Shown here: piece after piece, positions 1-5,931 of the stretch
Layout of the letters: the number at the start of each line of letters is the position of its first letter
Numbering within the stretch: position 1 is the stretch's first letter
From: Acidimicrobiaceae bacterium
GTDB taxonomy: Bacteria > Actinomycetota > Acidimicrobiia > Acidimicrobiales > Ilumatobacteraceae
Assembly (NCBI GenBank): GCA_006515795.1
Contig: VFMC01000211.1
Location: 1 to 6,837 of the forward strand
Length of the DNA: 6,837 bases
Direction: 5' to 3'
The notes under the pieces: generated by a model
Databases searched by the model: none
The model's input: the letters and a program-made list of their open reading frames with translations, nothing else
Told to the model about the DNA's origin: nothing
Program-made: the position numbers and the translations under genes

Positions 1-505
1 CGGAGGCGGGCTCGTCCATCAACAGCACCCTCGGGCCGCGCAGCATCAAGCACGCCAGCATGAGCTTGCGCCGCTCGAGGGTCTCGAGTGAGCCGGCCAG
101 CATCGAATCCGTCGCGTGCAGGTGGACGAGGTCGCGGGCCCAATCGACGCGGAGGTGGTGCGGACGGGGACGGACGGCGCGGCGGGCCGCTTCGAGTGTT
201 TCGCCAACGGTGAGCGAGTACGGCACGATCGGCCTTTGGTACGTGCGGCCGAGCCCGCGACGGGCACGGACGTGCGATGGAAGCCGACCGACGTCGTGAC
301 CGGCCAGCCGCACCTGGCCGGCGTGCCGGCGCTGCCTTCCACTGAGGACTTCGAACAAGCTCGTCTTGCCGGCGCCATTCGGCCCGGCGATGCCGAGAAC
401 CTGCCCCGGCCGTATGTCGAGCGAGACGCCGTCGAGGATCTGGCGGCCTCCCAGTCGGAGCCCGATGTCGACGCAGGCCAGGATCGATCCGTTCTGCGCC
501 GGCAT
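1..505 (-). CDS. ABC transporter ATP-binding protein, LivG-type (3' end outside window)
   Basis: Cytoplasmic ATPase that would power a branched-chain-amino-acid/amide-type (HAAT family) importer. The 168 visible codons show, in order, Walker A GPNGAGKTS (residues 41-49), the Q-loop in RTYQRP (Q90), a signature region LETLERRK (140-147) and Walker B VLLMDE (160-165). The remainder (H-loop and C-terminus) lies beyond base 1. LivG rather than LivF is favoured by the GKTSLFEVLSG and GRTYQRP...SLTVGETL segments. The signature is not canonical LSGGQ; it resembles the L-T-L-x-x-(K/R)(K/R)-L variant seen in some LivG-like proteins. The start is the ATG at 505-503, 14 nt after the stop of the upstream binding-protein gene; no good Shine-Dalgarno is visible, so translation may be coupled to that gene. 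Permease genes, not seen here, probably follow to the left. Family assignment is firm; substrate unknown. Confidence 0.93.
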   Translation of the reverse strand, partial: MPAQNGSILACVDIGLRLGGRQILDGVSLDIRPGQVLGIAGPNGAGKTSLFEVLSGRQRRHAGQVRLAGHDVGRLPSHVRARRGLGRTYQRPIVPYSLTVGETLEAARRAVRPRPHHLRVDWARDLVHLHATDSMLAGSLETLERRKLMLACLMLRGPRVLLMDEPAS

Positions 506-519
506 CGATGACGCGATCG

Positions 520-1813
520 TCAGTCCATCCACGGGGCAGGGGTGAAGCTGGTCTCGGCGAGCTCCTTCGGGAGGATGATCTTGTGCTCGCCGCCCTGCAC
601 CTGCACGATCAGGTGAGCTTGGCCCTGCTCGAGGTCGGCGACCTGCGATGGGAAGACCAGGCCCGACTGGGTGTCGTTGTTGAAGTCGTAGTACCCGTTG
701 ACCCCGCGGTACGGCGTGGAACGGAGGGCGGCCACGACGGCCGCGAAGTCGCTCGGATCGGTTGTCTGCCACGCTTGGGCGAGCATCTTCACCATGTCGT
801 ACCCGCCACCGGTGTAGACGAGACCCATTGTGCCCGGATACGTCGCCTTGTACTTGTCGCGGAACGCCTGGCCCTGCTCGTCGGCGTACACGCCGTAGAT
901 GGTGCCCCAGATGAACCCGTCGGCCGCGGGCCCCGCAAGATCGAGGAACTCGGGCTGCGATGGGCCGTACTGGAGGTAGACGAGCTGACCATCCACCGGG
1001 TTCGCCGAGTACTGCTGCGCGAACGCGGCGAGCTCGGCTGCGAGCCAGTGGTCGATCATCACGAAGCCCGCGCCGCTGTCGTGGATCTCCTGCAGCACCG
1101 GCCCCCAGTCCTGGATACCGGCCTGGATGTCGGTCACCTTGGCCAGCTCCCAGGCGCCGCCCGAGGCTTCGATCGCCGCCTGCGTGGCCTCCGAGATGAT
1201 CTGCGTGTAGGCGATCTCACCCTGGACGATGTGGATCTTGTTGTTCAGCGGCTCCCAGCCGGGGGCTTTGATCTGTTCGAGATACGGGATCAACCCAGAG
1301 CCGTAGACCGTCTCGGGCCCATCGACGTGGAAGACGTTGGCGTACTTCGCCGGGTCGCTCTGGTACAGCGCGATGGCACCGCTCGAGGTGTTCCCGTTCA
1401 GGTACGGAGCGCCGTATGCAGCTGCGGCGTCCATGGCAGGTGTCGGGATGAGCACGAACGGCGAGGCGATGGCGCTGACCCCTGCGTCGGTGAGCGCCTG
1501 GAAGGCGGCCGTCGTGCCCTCTGGGGTGAGCACGTCGGTGTCGATGATCTTCAGCTCCAGCGGTCTGCCCTGCGCCCCGCCGGCCGCGTTGATCTCGTCG
1601 ACCGCCAGGCGGGCGCCGTTCTCGAAGTCCTTGTGGTCGGCGACACCGGCTGGGCCGCTCTGCGCCAGCGGAAGGCCGATGACGATCGGCTCGCCCGTAG
1701 CGGTCGATTCCTCGCTCGCCGGCTCATCGGGTGCAGCAGTCTGGATCGTCACCCCCACATGCCGAGATCACCAACGCACACATCCCGACCAACGCTCCGA
1801 ACGATCGCTTCAT
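520..1813 (-). CDS. Branched-chain-amino-acid-type ABC transporter substrate-binding lipoprotein, frame broken near the N-terminus
   Basis: Extracytoplasmic solute receptor (type I periplasmic-binding fold, Peripla_BP_6 / LivJ-like) that would deliver ligand to the importer whose ATPase follows 14 nt downstream. The mature frame (520-1758) is intact and carries family hallmarks: IVIGLPLAQSG at the first strand, NGARLAVDEINAAGG, then GRPLELKIIDTD; length about 410 residues is normal. Its only in-frame start is a GTG at 1758, which gives no export signal. One frame away, an ATG at 1813-1811 with a strong Shine-Dalgarno (AGGGGGG, 1827-1821, 7 nt spacing) encodes MKRSFGALVGMCALVISAC, a textbook lipoprotein signal peptide with lipobox ISAC (Cys19), then GGDD, and hits TGA at 1726-1724. 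One extra base (or two missing) between about 1756 and 1727 separates signal from body, for example in the G5 run at 1752-1756. I annotate the full span as one gene; it may be an assembly error or a real inactivation. The ligand cannot be predicted. Confidence 0.92.
1724..1813 (-). other. Lipoprotein signal peptide reading frame, out of frame with the binding protein
   Basis: A 29-codon frame from ATG 1813 to TGA 1726-1724. Residues 2-3 are basic (KR), followed by a hydrophobic stretch (about residues 5-16) and lipobox I16-S17-A18-C19, then GGDDP. Cys19 would be lipidated after cleavage by signal peptidase II. The downstream frame is closed upstream by TGA at 1770-1768, so the two frames are both open only between about 1767 and 1727; the net shift must lie there. 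The residues after the break in the other frame (TAAPDEPASEE) have the composition of an actinobacterial lipoprotein linker, which supports a single original gene. Confidence 0.85.
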
Positions 1814-1892
1814 GACCAGGCCCCCCTGTCGACTACGAGAAGGTCAGTCAAGGCGCGAGCGCGTCGCGGCTCAATACGCATTTCTACGTAAA
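1814..1892 (-). other. 79-bp spacer between the GS-like gene and the binding-protein gene
   Basis: Holds the Shine-Dalgarno noted above and a small inverted repeat (CGCGA at 1854-1858 and TCGCG at 1864-1868, 5-nt loop) without a T-run, so not a convincing terminator. A TTGACT at 1851-1846 looks like a -35 element, but nothing resembling a -10 box lies 16-18 nt after it. Co-transcription of the binding protein with the GS-like gene is therefore the simplest reading. An AT-richer patch with TACGTA (1885-1890) abuts the GS stop codon. Confidence 0.4.
1821..1827 (-). promoter_or_regulatory. Shine-Dalgarno of the binding-protein gene
   Basis: AGGGGGG read on the minus strand, 7 nt before ATG 1813-1811. 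It is the only strong ribosome binding site in the window and decides in favour of the 1813 start over the GTG at 1758. Confidence 0.7.
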
Positions 1893-3206
1893 TCAGTAGA
1901 ACGGCAGGTACTCGGTGAGCTCCCAGTCGGTTATCGACTCCACCGACCACTCGGCGCCGGTGGCTTCGTAGCGGGCCAGCTCGTCTCGGCGCAGGGTGAG
2001 GAAGCAGCGCACGAGATCGGCTCCCATCGCCTCGCACAGCACCGCGTCGGCGGCGAACGCTTCGAGTGCCTCGCCGAGATCGTGCGGCGTGTGCCGATCG
2101 GTGTTGGGTTCGGCATCGCCGTCGCCGACCTGAGGTGCGCCGCAGTCGCGACCGTCGACCACGCCGAGCAGCGCGGCGTTCAACATCACGGCCGCGGCCA
2201 GGTACGGATTAGCGCTGCCACACGGCATCCGGTTCTCGATCCGAGTGGCGATCCCACGCTCGCACGGCACGCGGAACGTGCTGCAGCGGTTGTCGAGCCC
2301 CCAGTTGGCCCAGTACCCGGCGATGATGCCGGGGATGAGCCGCTTGTAGCTGTTGACGAGCGGCGCCGACATCGCCGCGAGGCCCTCATGATGGGCGATC
2401 AGCCCGCCCAGGCACTGCCGGGCAAGGCTCGAGATGCCGTGCTCGGCGGATGGATCGTCGAAGACGTTCTGGCCTCCGCCAACCGGGTTGAGCGAGAAGT
2501 TGATGTGCAGTCCGCTGCCGACGTACTCGGCAACCGGGCGTCCCATGTACGTGATCCAGTAACCCTTGCGCGCCGCGATCTCGCGGGTCATCTCCTTGCA
2601 GATGAACGCCCGGTCGGCGGAGTCGAGCGCGGGGCCGTACTTCATGTTCAGCTCCATCTGGCCGGGGTGGAACTCGCCCATGATCCCTTCGAGGTCGAGA
2701 CCGCTCTCCTCGGCGGCGTCGAACAACTCGAACATGAGGCCGGTGTTGTCGCCACCAAGGCCGACGCCGTAGACGCGGTGCGACGGGATCGTCAACGGGG
2801 CGTACCCGCCCGGCGCCTCTCGGTCGGGCTGCATCACGTAGAACTCCATCTCGTAGCCGAGCATCGGCTCGTAGCCGAGTGCGCGCCAGGCGTCGACGGC
2901 GCGCTTCAGCGCGTTGCGCGGACCGAGCGCCAGCGGCGCGCCGTCGAACTCGAGGTCGGCGATCACCACGTCGGTGTCGACCTCCCACCCCGGCCGACGG
3001 GTCTCGAGCAACGGCACGGTGGCGAGGTCGGGAAAGCCGACGTCGGCCGCGTAGCCGTGCACCGGAAGGATCTCGCGGTTGATGCCCATCGTGAGCGTCG
3101 TGACGGCGTGATGCCCGTGTTCGTGCAGCCTCCGCTCGGGAACGTAACGGCCGTGGGACAGCCCGTTGAGATCGCTCCACATCACTCGCACGCGTCGATT
3201 CGCCAT
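1893..3206 (-). CDS. Glutamine synthetase family protein, probable gamma-glutamyl-amine (PuuA-like) ligase
   Basis: Cytoplasmic ATP-dependent ligase, 437 aa. The N-terminal beta-grasp part starts MANRRVRVMWSDLNG and includes GYAADVGFPDLATVP (51-65). The catalytic domain shows the metal-binding YEMEF (118-122), GEFHPGQMEL (177-186), GSGLHINFSL (230-239, His234), NSYKRL (285-290), NR...FRVP (306-314) and RIENR...SANPYL (322-336). The C-terminus SITDWELTEY resembles the ending of gamma-glutamyl-amine synthetases rather than housekeeping GlnA. Known relatives join the gamma-carboxyl of glutamate to putrescine (PuuA), isopropylamine (IpuC), ethanolamine (GlnA4) or aniline (AtdA1/TdnQ). The PuuD-like hydrolase gene directly upstream (18 nt spacer) supports an amine or amide rather than ammonium as substrate. 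No Shine-Dalgarno precedes the ATG; TACCTT ends 8 nt before it. Family certain, amine-ligase role likely, substrate unknown. Confidence 0.92.
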   Translation of the reverse strand: MANRRVRVMWSDLNGLSHGRYVPERRLHEHGHHAVTTLTMGINREILPVHGYAADVGFPDLATVPLLETRRPGWEVDTDVVIADLEFDGAPLALGPRNALKRAVDAWRALGYEPMLGYEMEFYVMQPDREAPGGYAPLTIPSHRVYGVGLGGDNTGLMFELFDAAEESGLDLEGIMGEFHPGQMELNMKYGPALDSADRAFICKEMTREIAARKGYWITYMGRPVAEYVGSGLHINFSLNPVGGGQNVFDDPSAEHGISSLARQCLGGLIAHHEGLAAMSAPLVNSYKRLIPGIIAGYWANWGLDNRCSTFRVPCERGIATRIENRMPCGSANPYLAAAVMLNAALLGVVDGRDCGAPQVGDGDAEPNTDRHTPHDLGEALEAFAADAVLCEAMGADLVRCFLTLRRDELARYEATGAEWSVESITDWELTEYLPFY

Positions 3207-3214
3207 GGCGTCGA

Positions 3215-3220
3215 AAGGTA
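3215..3220 (-). promoter_or_regulatory. Possible -10 box before the GS-like gene
   Basis: TACCTT (TANNNT pattern) on the minus strand, 8 nt before ATG 3206, inside the short spacer after the hydrolase gene. With no Shine-Dalgarno present this could drive a nearly leaderless transcript. No clear -35 is visible and the gene may simply be read through from upstream. Confidence 0.25.
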
Positions 3221-3224
3221 GCAG

Positions 3225-3953
3225 TCAGCCGCGGACGAGCTCGTCGATGAAGTAGCGGAACAGAACGTGGTCGCCTTCGGCGGCGATCTTCTCGGGGTGC
3301 CATTGCACGGCCAGCACGCGGGCCGCGGCGTCGTCGGGCTCGATTGCCTCGACGGTACCGTCGGGCGCCCACGCGACGGGGTGGAAACCTGGCGCGACCG
3401 TCTCGATCGACTGGTGGTGGATGCTGTTGACCACCCGATCGTGCCGGCCGTAGGCCGTTGCCAGCCGCGAGCCCTCGGCCATCGTGATCGGATGGCGCTC
3501 GCTCATCACGTCGGCGGGCACGTCGCTGATCGGTCCGTGGATGCCGCCGTCGGAGGTGGAGTCCTGGTGCAGCGTTCCGCCCATCGCGACGTTGAGCGCC
3601 TGGTAGCCGCGGCAGATCGCGAACAGGGGAATGCCGAGCTCGATCGCCGCTGAGGCGAAGGCGAGGTCGCTCTCGTCGGCCGAGTCGACGACGCCTTTCG
3701 ACTTGCCCTCGTCGGGCCTGCCGTACCGCTTGGGGTGGATGTCGTCGCCGCCCACCATCACGAGTCCGTCGAACCCCTCGAGCACCCGTGCTGCGTCCTC
3801 GGCCCGGTGATGGGGCAGCAGCAGCGGCAGCCCGCCGGCATCGAGCACGGCCTGGGGGTACTCGGTGCCGAGGGTGTAGAGATCGGTTCGCTCGGACACG
3901 AACGTCGGCATCACCCTGCGCCAGGTGCTCATCGCGATGCGTGGCTTGCTCAC
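3225..3953 (-). CDS. Gamma-glutamyl-gamma-aminobutyrate hydrolase family protein (PuuD-like, peptidase C26)
   Basis: Cytoplasmic class I glutamine-amidotransferase-fold hydrolase, 242 aa, the usual length. It would cleave a gamma-glutamyl amide, releasing glutamate and the processed amine or acid. Visible features: VGGDDIHPKRYG (67-78) typical of PuuD, nucleophile elbow FAICRGYQALNVAMGGTLHQD with Cys114 (the 111-131 segment), VNSIHHQS (175-182), and VQWHPE with His219 and Glu221 completing the triad. There is no synthetase domain fused to it, as expected for the C26 group. The start is a GTG at 3953-3951, chosen because the family begins close to this (KPRIAMSTW) and no upstream in-frame start is better. 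It lies 48 nt after the left-hand P450 and 18 nt before the GS-like gene, forming a ligase/hydrolase pair. The natural gamma-glutamyl substrate cannot be told from sequence. Confidence 0.93.
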   Translation of the reverse strand: MSKPRIAMSTWRRVMPTFVSERTDLYTLGTEYPQAVLDAGGLPLLLPHHRAEDAARVLEGFDGLVMVGGDDIHPKRYGRPDEGKSKGVVDSADESDLAFASAAIELGIPLFAICRGYQALNVAMGGTLHQDSTSDGGIHGPISDVPADVMSERHPITMAEGSRLATAYGRHDRVVNSIHHQSIETVAPGFHPVAWAPDGTVEAIEPDDAAARVLAVQWHPEKIAAEGDHVLFRYFIDELVRG

Positions 3954-3960
3954 AACGCCC

Positions 3961-3966
3961 AGGTTA
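3961..3966 (-). promoter_or_regulatory. Possible -10 box for a leaderless start of the PuuD-like gene
   Basis: TAACCT on the minus strand, followed by 7 nt and the GTG start at 3953. The 48-bp spacer behind the P450 gene has no Shine-Dalgarno, so initiation at or next to the GTG is plausible. No recognisable -35. Confidence 0.33.
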
Positions 3967-4001
3967 GATGCCTAGCGCGGCCTTCCTGGCTGTCCGGCGG
4001 G

Positions 4002-5117
4002 CTACCAGCCGACGTCGAGGCGTAGCGGGCCGCGGAACTCGAAGCCGCGGATGTCCACCTTGCCGGCGAGGTCGAGGCCGGGCAATCGATCGAGCAGGTG
4101 CTGCACCGCGACCCGAACCGTGCTGCGGCCGAGCCAGGCCCCCAGGCACACGTGCGCCCCCGCGGCGAACGCCAGGTGTGGGCCCTCCTTGCGGTGGATG
4201 TCGAATCGATCGGGGTCGGTCCACCGGCGTTCGTCGCGATTCGCCGAGCTGAGCACGGCGGCTACGAGCGCTCCGCTCGGGATCGTCGTTCCGGCCAGCT
4301 CGGTGTCGCTGGTGGTCTGACGGGTCGATGTGGCGACGGGGGAGATCCAGCGGAACAGCTCCTCGCAGGCCGAGCGCCACATGCCCTCGTCGGCCCGACA
4401 GGCCCGCAGTGCCTCGGGGTGGGTGAGGAGTGCCCACGTGACGAGGGCGATGCCGTCGCGCGGCTCGTTGATGCCGCCGGACATGCACAACCTGACGTTG
4501 TTCACGATCTCGTCAGGGCTCAGGCCGGTGTGGGCGAGGCGCGGTACGACGCCACCCCGGATCGACTCTCCCGACTCGGCATTGGCCATCGCGGCGATGC
4601 GGGCGGGCTCGGGATCGTTGGCGAAGTTGGCGAGCCCTGTGCACACCCCGCGGGTCCACTCGCCGATCTGCTGCCACGACACGTCGTGCCAGCCGAGCGC
4701 GTCCTGCAGGGCTCGGACGGCGATCGGTTCTGCGTAGCTCGTCATCAAGTCGGTGCCGGCCGGATCGAAGGCGTCGATGAGCTCGTCACAGATCTGCGGT
4801 AACCGGTCGGTCACCCAAGCGCCGGTCGCGCTGGGTGTGAACGTGGGTTGCAGCGCATCTTTCAGCCGTCGGTGCTCGGCTCCGTCGCTGCCGAGCATGT
4901 TCACCCCGAGCACCGAGTTCAGCCAGCTCGGCTCGGTTGCCGACGTGAACAGATCGGCACGCTGGTGCACGTACTCGACGTCGTCCCAGCGAGTGATCAG
5001 CCACAGCCCGAGCTCGGCGACGTATGCGACCGGCTCGTCGGCGCGCAAGCGGGCGAGCGCCGGGTAGGGGTCGTGTTCGAGCTCGGCGAGAGTGATCGTG
5101 CTGCCGATCGTCGTCAT
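4002..5117 (-). CDS. Cytochrome P450 with atypical I-helix (NEPRD type)
   Basis: Soluble bacterial P450 monooxygenase, 371 aa, slightly shorter than the usual 390-420. Visible parts: N-terminal HDPYPALARLRADEPV; C-helix EHRRL (81-85); I-helix SGGINEPRD (213-221); K-helix ExxR as E253-L-F-R256; PERF-like DPDRF (301-305); heme loop FAAGAHVCLG (317-326) with thiolate ligand Cys324. The enzyme has all heme-binding essentials, but the acid-alcohol pair of the usual AGxET/T I-helix is replaced by N-E-P, so oxygen activation may work differently or use substrate groups. Start: ATG 5117-5115; the frame stays open farther upstream, but this Met begins the first P450-like segment and sits 6 nt after a TACGAT box. 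Electron partners are not in the window. First gene of the leftward block, so possibly acting on the same compound as the GS/hydrolase pair. Substrate unknown. Confidence 0.94.
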   Translation of the reverse strand: MTTIGSTITLAELEHDPYPALARLRADEPVAYVAELGLWLITRWDDVEYVHQRADLFTSATEPSWLNSVLGVNMLGSDGAEHRRLKDALQPTFTPSATGAWVTDRLPQICDELIDAFDPAGTDLMTSYAEPIAVRALQDALGWHDVSWQQIGEWTRGVCTGLANFANDPEPARIAAMANAESGESIRGGVVPRLAHTGLSPDEIVNNVRLCMSGGINEPRDGIALVTWALLTHPEALRACRADEGMWRSACEELFRWISPVATSTRQTTSDTELAGTTIPSGALVAAVLSSANRDERRWTDPDRFDIHRKEGPHLAFAAGAHVCLGAWLGRSTVRVAVQHLLDRLPGLDLAGKVDIRGFEFRGPLRLDVGW

Positions 5118-5123
5118 GCCCGG

Positions 5124-5129
5124 ATCGTA
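5124..5129 (-). promoter_or_regulatory. Possible -10 box, leaderless promoter of the left-hand P450
   Basis: TACGAT on the minus strand with exactly 6 nt to ATG 5117. That spacing would put the transcription start on or beside the A of the ATG, as in leaderless actinobacterial mRNAs. No Shine-Dalgarno and no good -35 are visible. Confidence 0.4.
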
Positions 5130-5152
5130 GTGTTGGCAGCACGCTCGTTCGG

Positions 5153-5160
5153 CTTCGAAG
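5153..5160. promoter_or_regulatory. 8-bp palindrome in the divergent intergenic region
   Basis: CTTCGAAG, a perfect dyad near the middle of the 64-bp gap between the divergent P450 and amidotransferase genes, overlapping where -35 elements for either direction would fall. It could be a regulator site for both transcripts, but it is short and may be chance; no regulator gene is in view. Confidence 0.2.
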
Positions 5161-5169
5161 GAGCTGCGA

Positions 5170-5175
5170 TACGGT
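5170..5175 (+). promoter_or_regulatory. Possible -10 box, leaderless promoter of the rightward amidotransferase gene
   Basis: TACGGT followed by exactly 6 nt and ATG 5182, mirroring the arrangement on the opposite strand. A purine-rich GAAGGAG at 5157-5163 is 18 nt from the ATG, too far to be a normal Shine-Dalgarno; GGTGG (5173-5177) is a weak alternative at 4 nt. Confidence 0.38.
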
Positions 5176-5181
5176 GGCCCG

Positions 5182-5874
5182 ATGCGAGCCCTTATCGTGC
5201 AGCACGAACACGATGGTCCTGGCGCGCGGATGGCCGAGCATCTGCTCGATCGCGGTTTCGAGGTCGATGTCGTGCAGGTGATGAGCGCGGATTGCACCCA
5301 CAGCGAGGTCGAGTTCCCAGATCCGACCGACTACGACGTGATCGTGCCGCTCGGGTCGGTTCACGGCGTGTACGACCACGACGCGATCGGATCGTGGGTG
5401 CATCGCGAGATCGAGATGCTGGCCACGGCGCACCACAACGACGTGCCGATTTTCGGCATCTGCTTCGGCGCGCAGGCGATCACCACCGCCCTCGGCGGAT
5501 GGGTGGAGAAGTCGCCGCACTTCGAGATCGGCTGGTACCACTACGACAGCGATGTCCCGAGCGCGATCGCCCCCGGACCGTGGTTCACCTGGCACGGCGA
5601 CCGGTGCTTCCTGCCCGAGGGTGTCACCGAGCTCGCCCGCACCGAGTTGTGCCCACAGGCGTTTCGCTCCGGTCGCACCGTGGGGGTGCAGTTCCATCCC
5701 GAGGTGGACCGCGACCTCGTGGCCGACTGGGTGGCGAAGTGCCCACCCGAGTACTTCGCGTCGCATGGGGTGTCGGCCGACGAGATCCTGGCCCAGTTCG
5801 ACGAACATGGCGAGGTGGCCGCAGATCAGGCGACGAGGCTGTTCGACTGGTTCCTCGACGAGGTGGCTCGCTGA
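5182..5874 (+). CDS. Class I glutamine amidotransferase domain protein (GuaA-N-like), stand-alone
   Basis: Cytoplasmic protein of 230 aa with a single class I amidotransferase domain. It begins MRALIVQHEHDGPG, where the HE-x(3)-G segment is typical of the GuaA-like stand-alone group, has the nucleophile elbow FGICFGAQAI with Cys94, an EIGWYHY segment (115-121), FTWHGDRCFLP (135-145) and QFHPEV with His172 and Glu174, so the Cys-His-Glu triad is complete. No ATP-pyrophosphatase or synthetase partner domain is fused, so it is not GMP synthetase itself. Such proteins are usually annotated only as type 1 glutamine amidotransferase; related GS-plus-amidotransferase pairs occur in aniline degradation (AtdA1/AtdA2, TdnQ/TdnT), where the second enzyme acts on gamma-glutamyl amides. 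By position it could serve that role or supply ammonia; I cannot choose. Divergent from the left-hand P450; the second P450 starts 41 nt after its stop and is probably co-transcribed. Confidence 0.92.
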   Translation: MRALIVQHEHDGPGARMAEHLLDRGFEVDVVQVMSADCTHSEVEFPDPTDYDVIVPLGSVHGVYDHDAIGSWVHREIEMLATAHHNDVPIFGICFGAQAITTALGGWVEKSPHFEIGWYHYDSDVPSAIAPGPWFTWHGDRCFLPEGVTELARTELCPQAFRSGRTVGVQFHPEVDRDLVADWVAKCPPEYFASHGVSADEILAQFDEHGEVAADQATRLFDWFLDEVAR

Positions 5875-5901
5875 CCCAGCGCCCCGATTCCGTTCCGTCG
5901 A

Positions 5902-5931
5902 GCGACACGTTGTCGATGGACATCGTGTCGC
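5902..5931. repeat. Inverted repeat spanning the start of the right-hand P450 gene
   Basis: Perfect 8-bp arms GCGACACG (5902-5909) and CGTGTCGC (5924-5931) around a 14-nt centre that contains the ATG at 5916. Shorter dyads are nested inside: CGACA/TGTCG (5903-5907 and 5911-5915) and CGATG/CATCG (5914-5918 and 5921-5925). In RNA these are alternative hairpins that would hide or expose the start; in DNA the arms could be an operator. Confidence 0.5.

Noticed and set aside
1846..1851. TTGACT as a -35 element for the binding-protein gene
   Set aside because: No -10-like sequence lies 16-18 nt downstream; the spacing falls on the G-rich ribosome binding site.
1854..1868. Hairpin CGCGA-GCGCG-TCGCG as a terminator after the GS-like gene
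   Set aside because: The stem is only 5 bp, it has no T-run in either direction, and GC-rich dyads of this size are common here.
3201..3210. Perfect 10-bp palindrome CGCCATGGCG over the GS-like start codon
   Set aside because: It arises easily from a GCC-ATG-GCG context and is not extended on either side.
508..3221. Long plus-strand open frames (508-1815 and 1731-3221)
   Set aside because: They lie opposite the binding-protein and GS-like genes, have Arg/Val/Gly-rich translations with no family motifs, and are typical antisense shadows in GC-rich coding DNA.
5118..5297. Upstream extension of the left-hand P450 frame beyond ATG 5117
   Set aside because: The extra 60 residues have no P450 similarity, overlap the divergent gene, and the ATG at 5117 begins normal P450 sequence.
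5182..5874. GMP synthetase or anthranilate/CTP synthase amidotransferase subunit
   Set aside because: No partner synthase domain or gene is adjacent, and the neighbours are P450 and gamma-glutamyl-amide genes.
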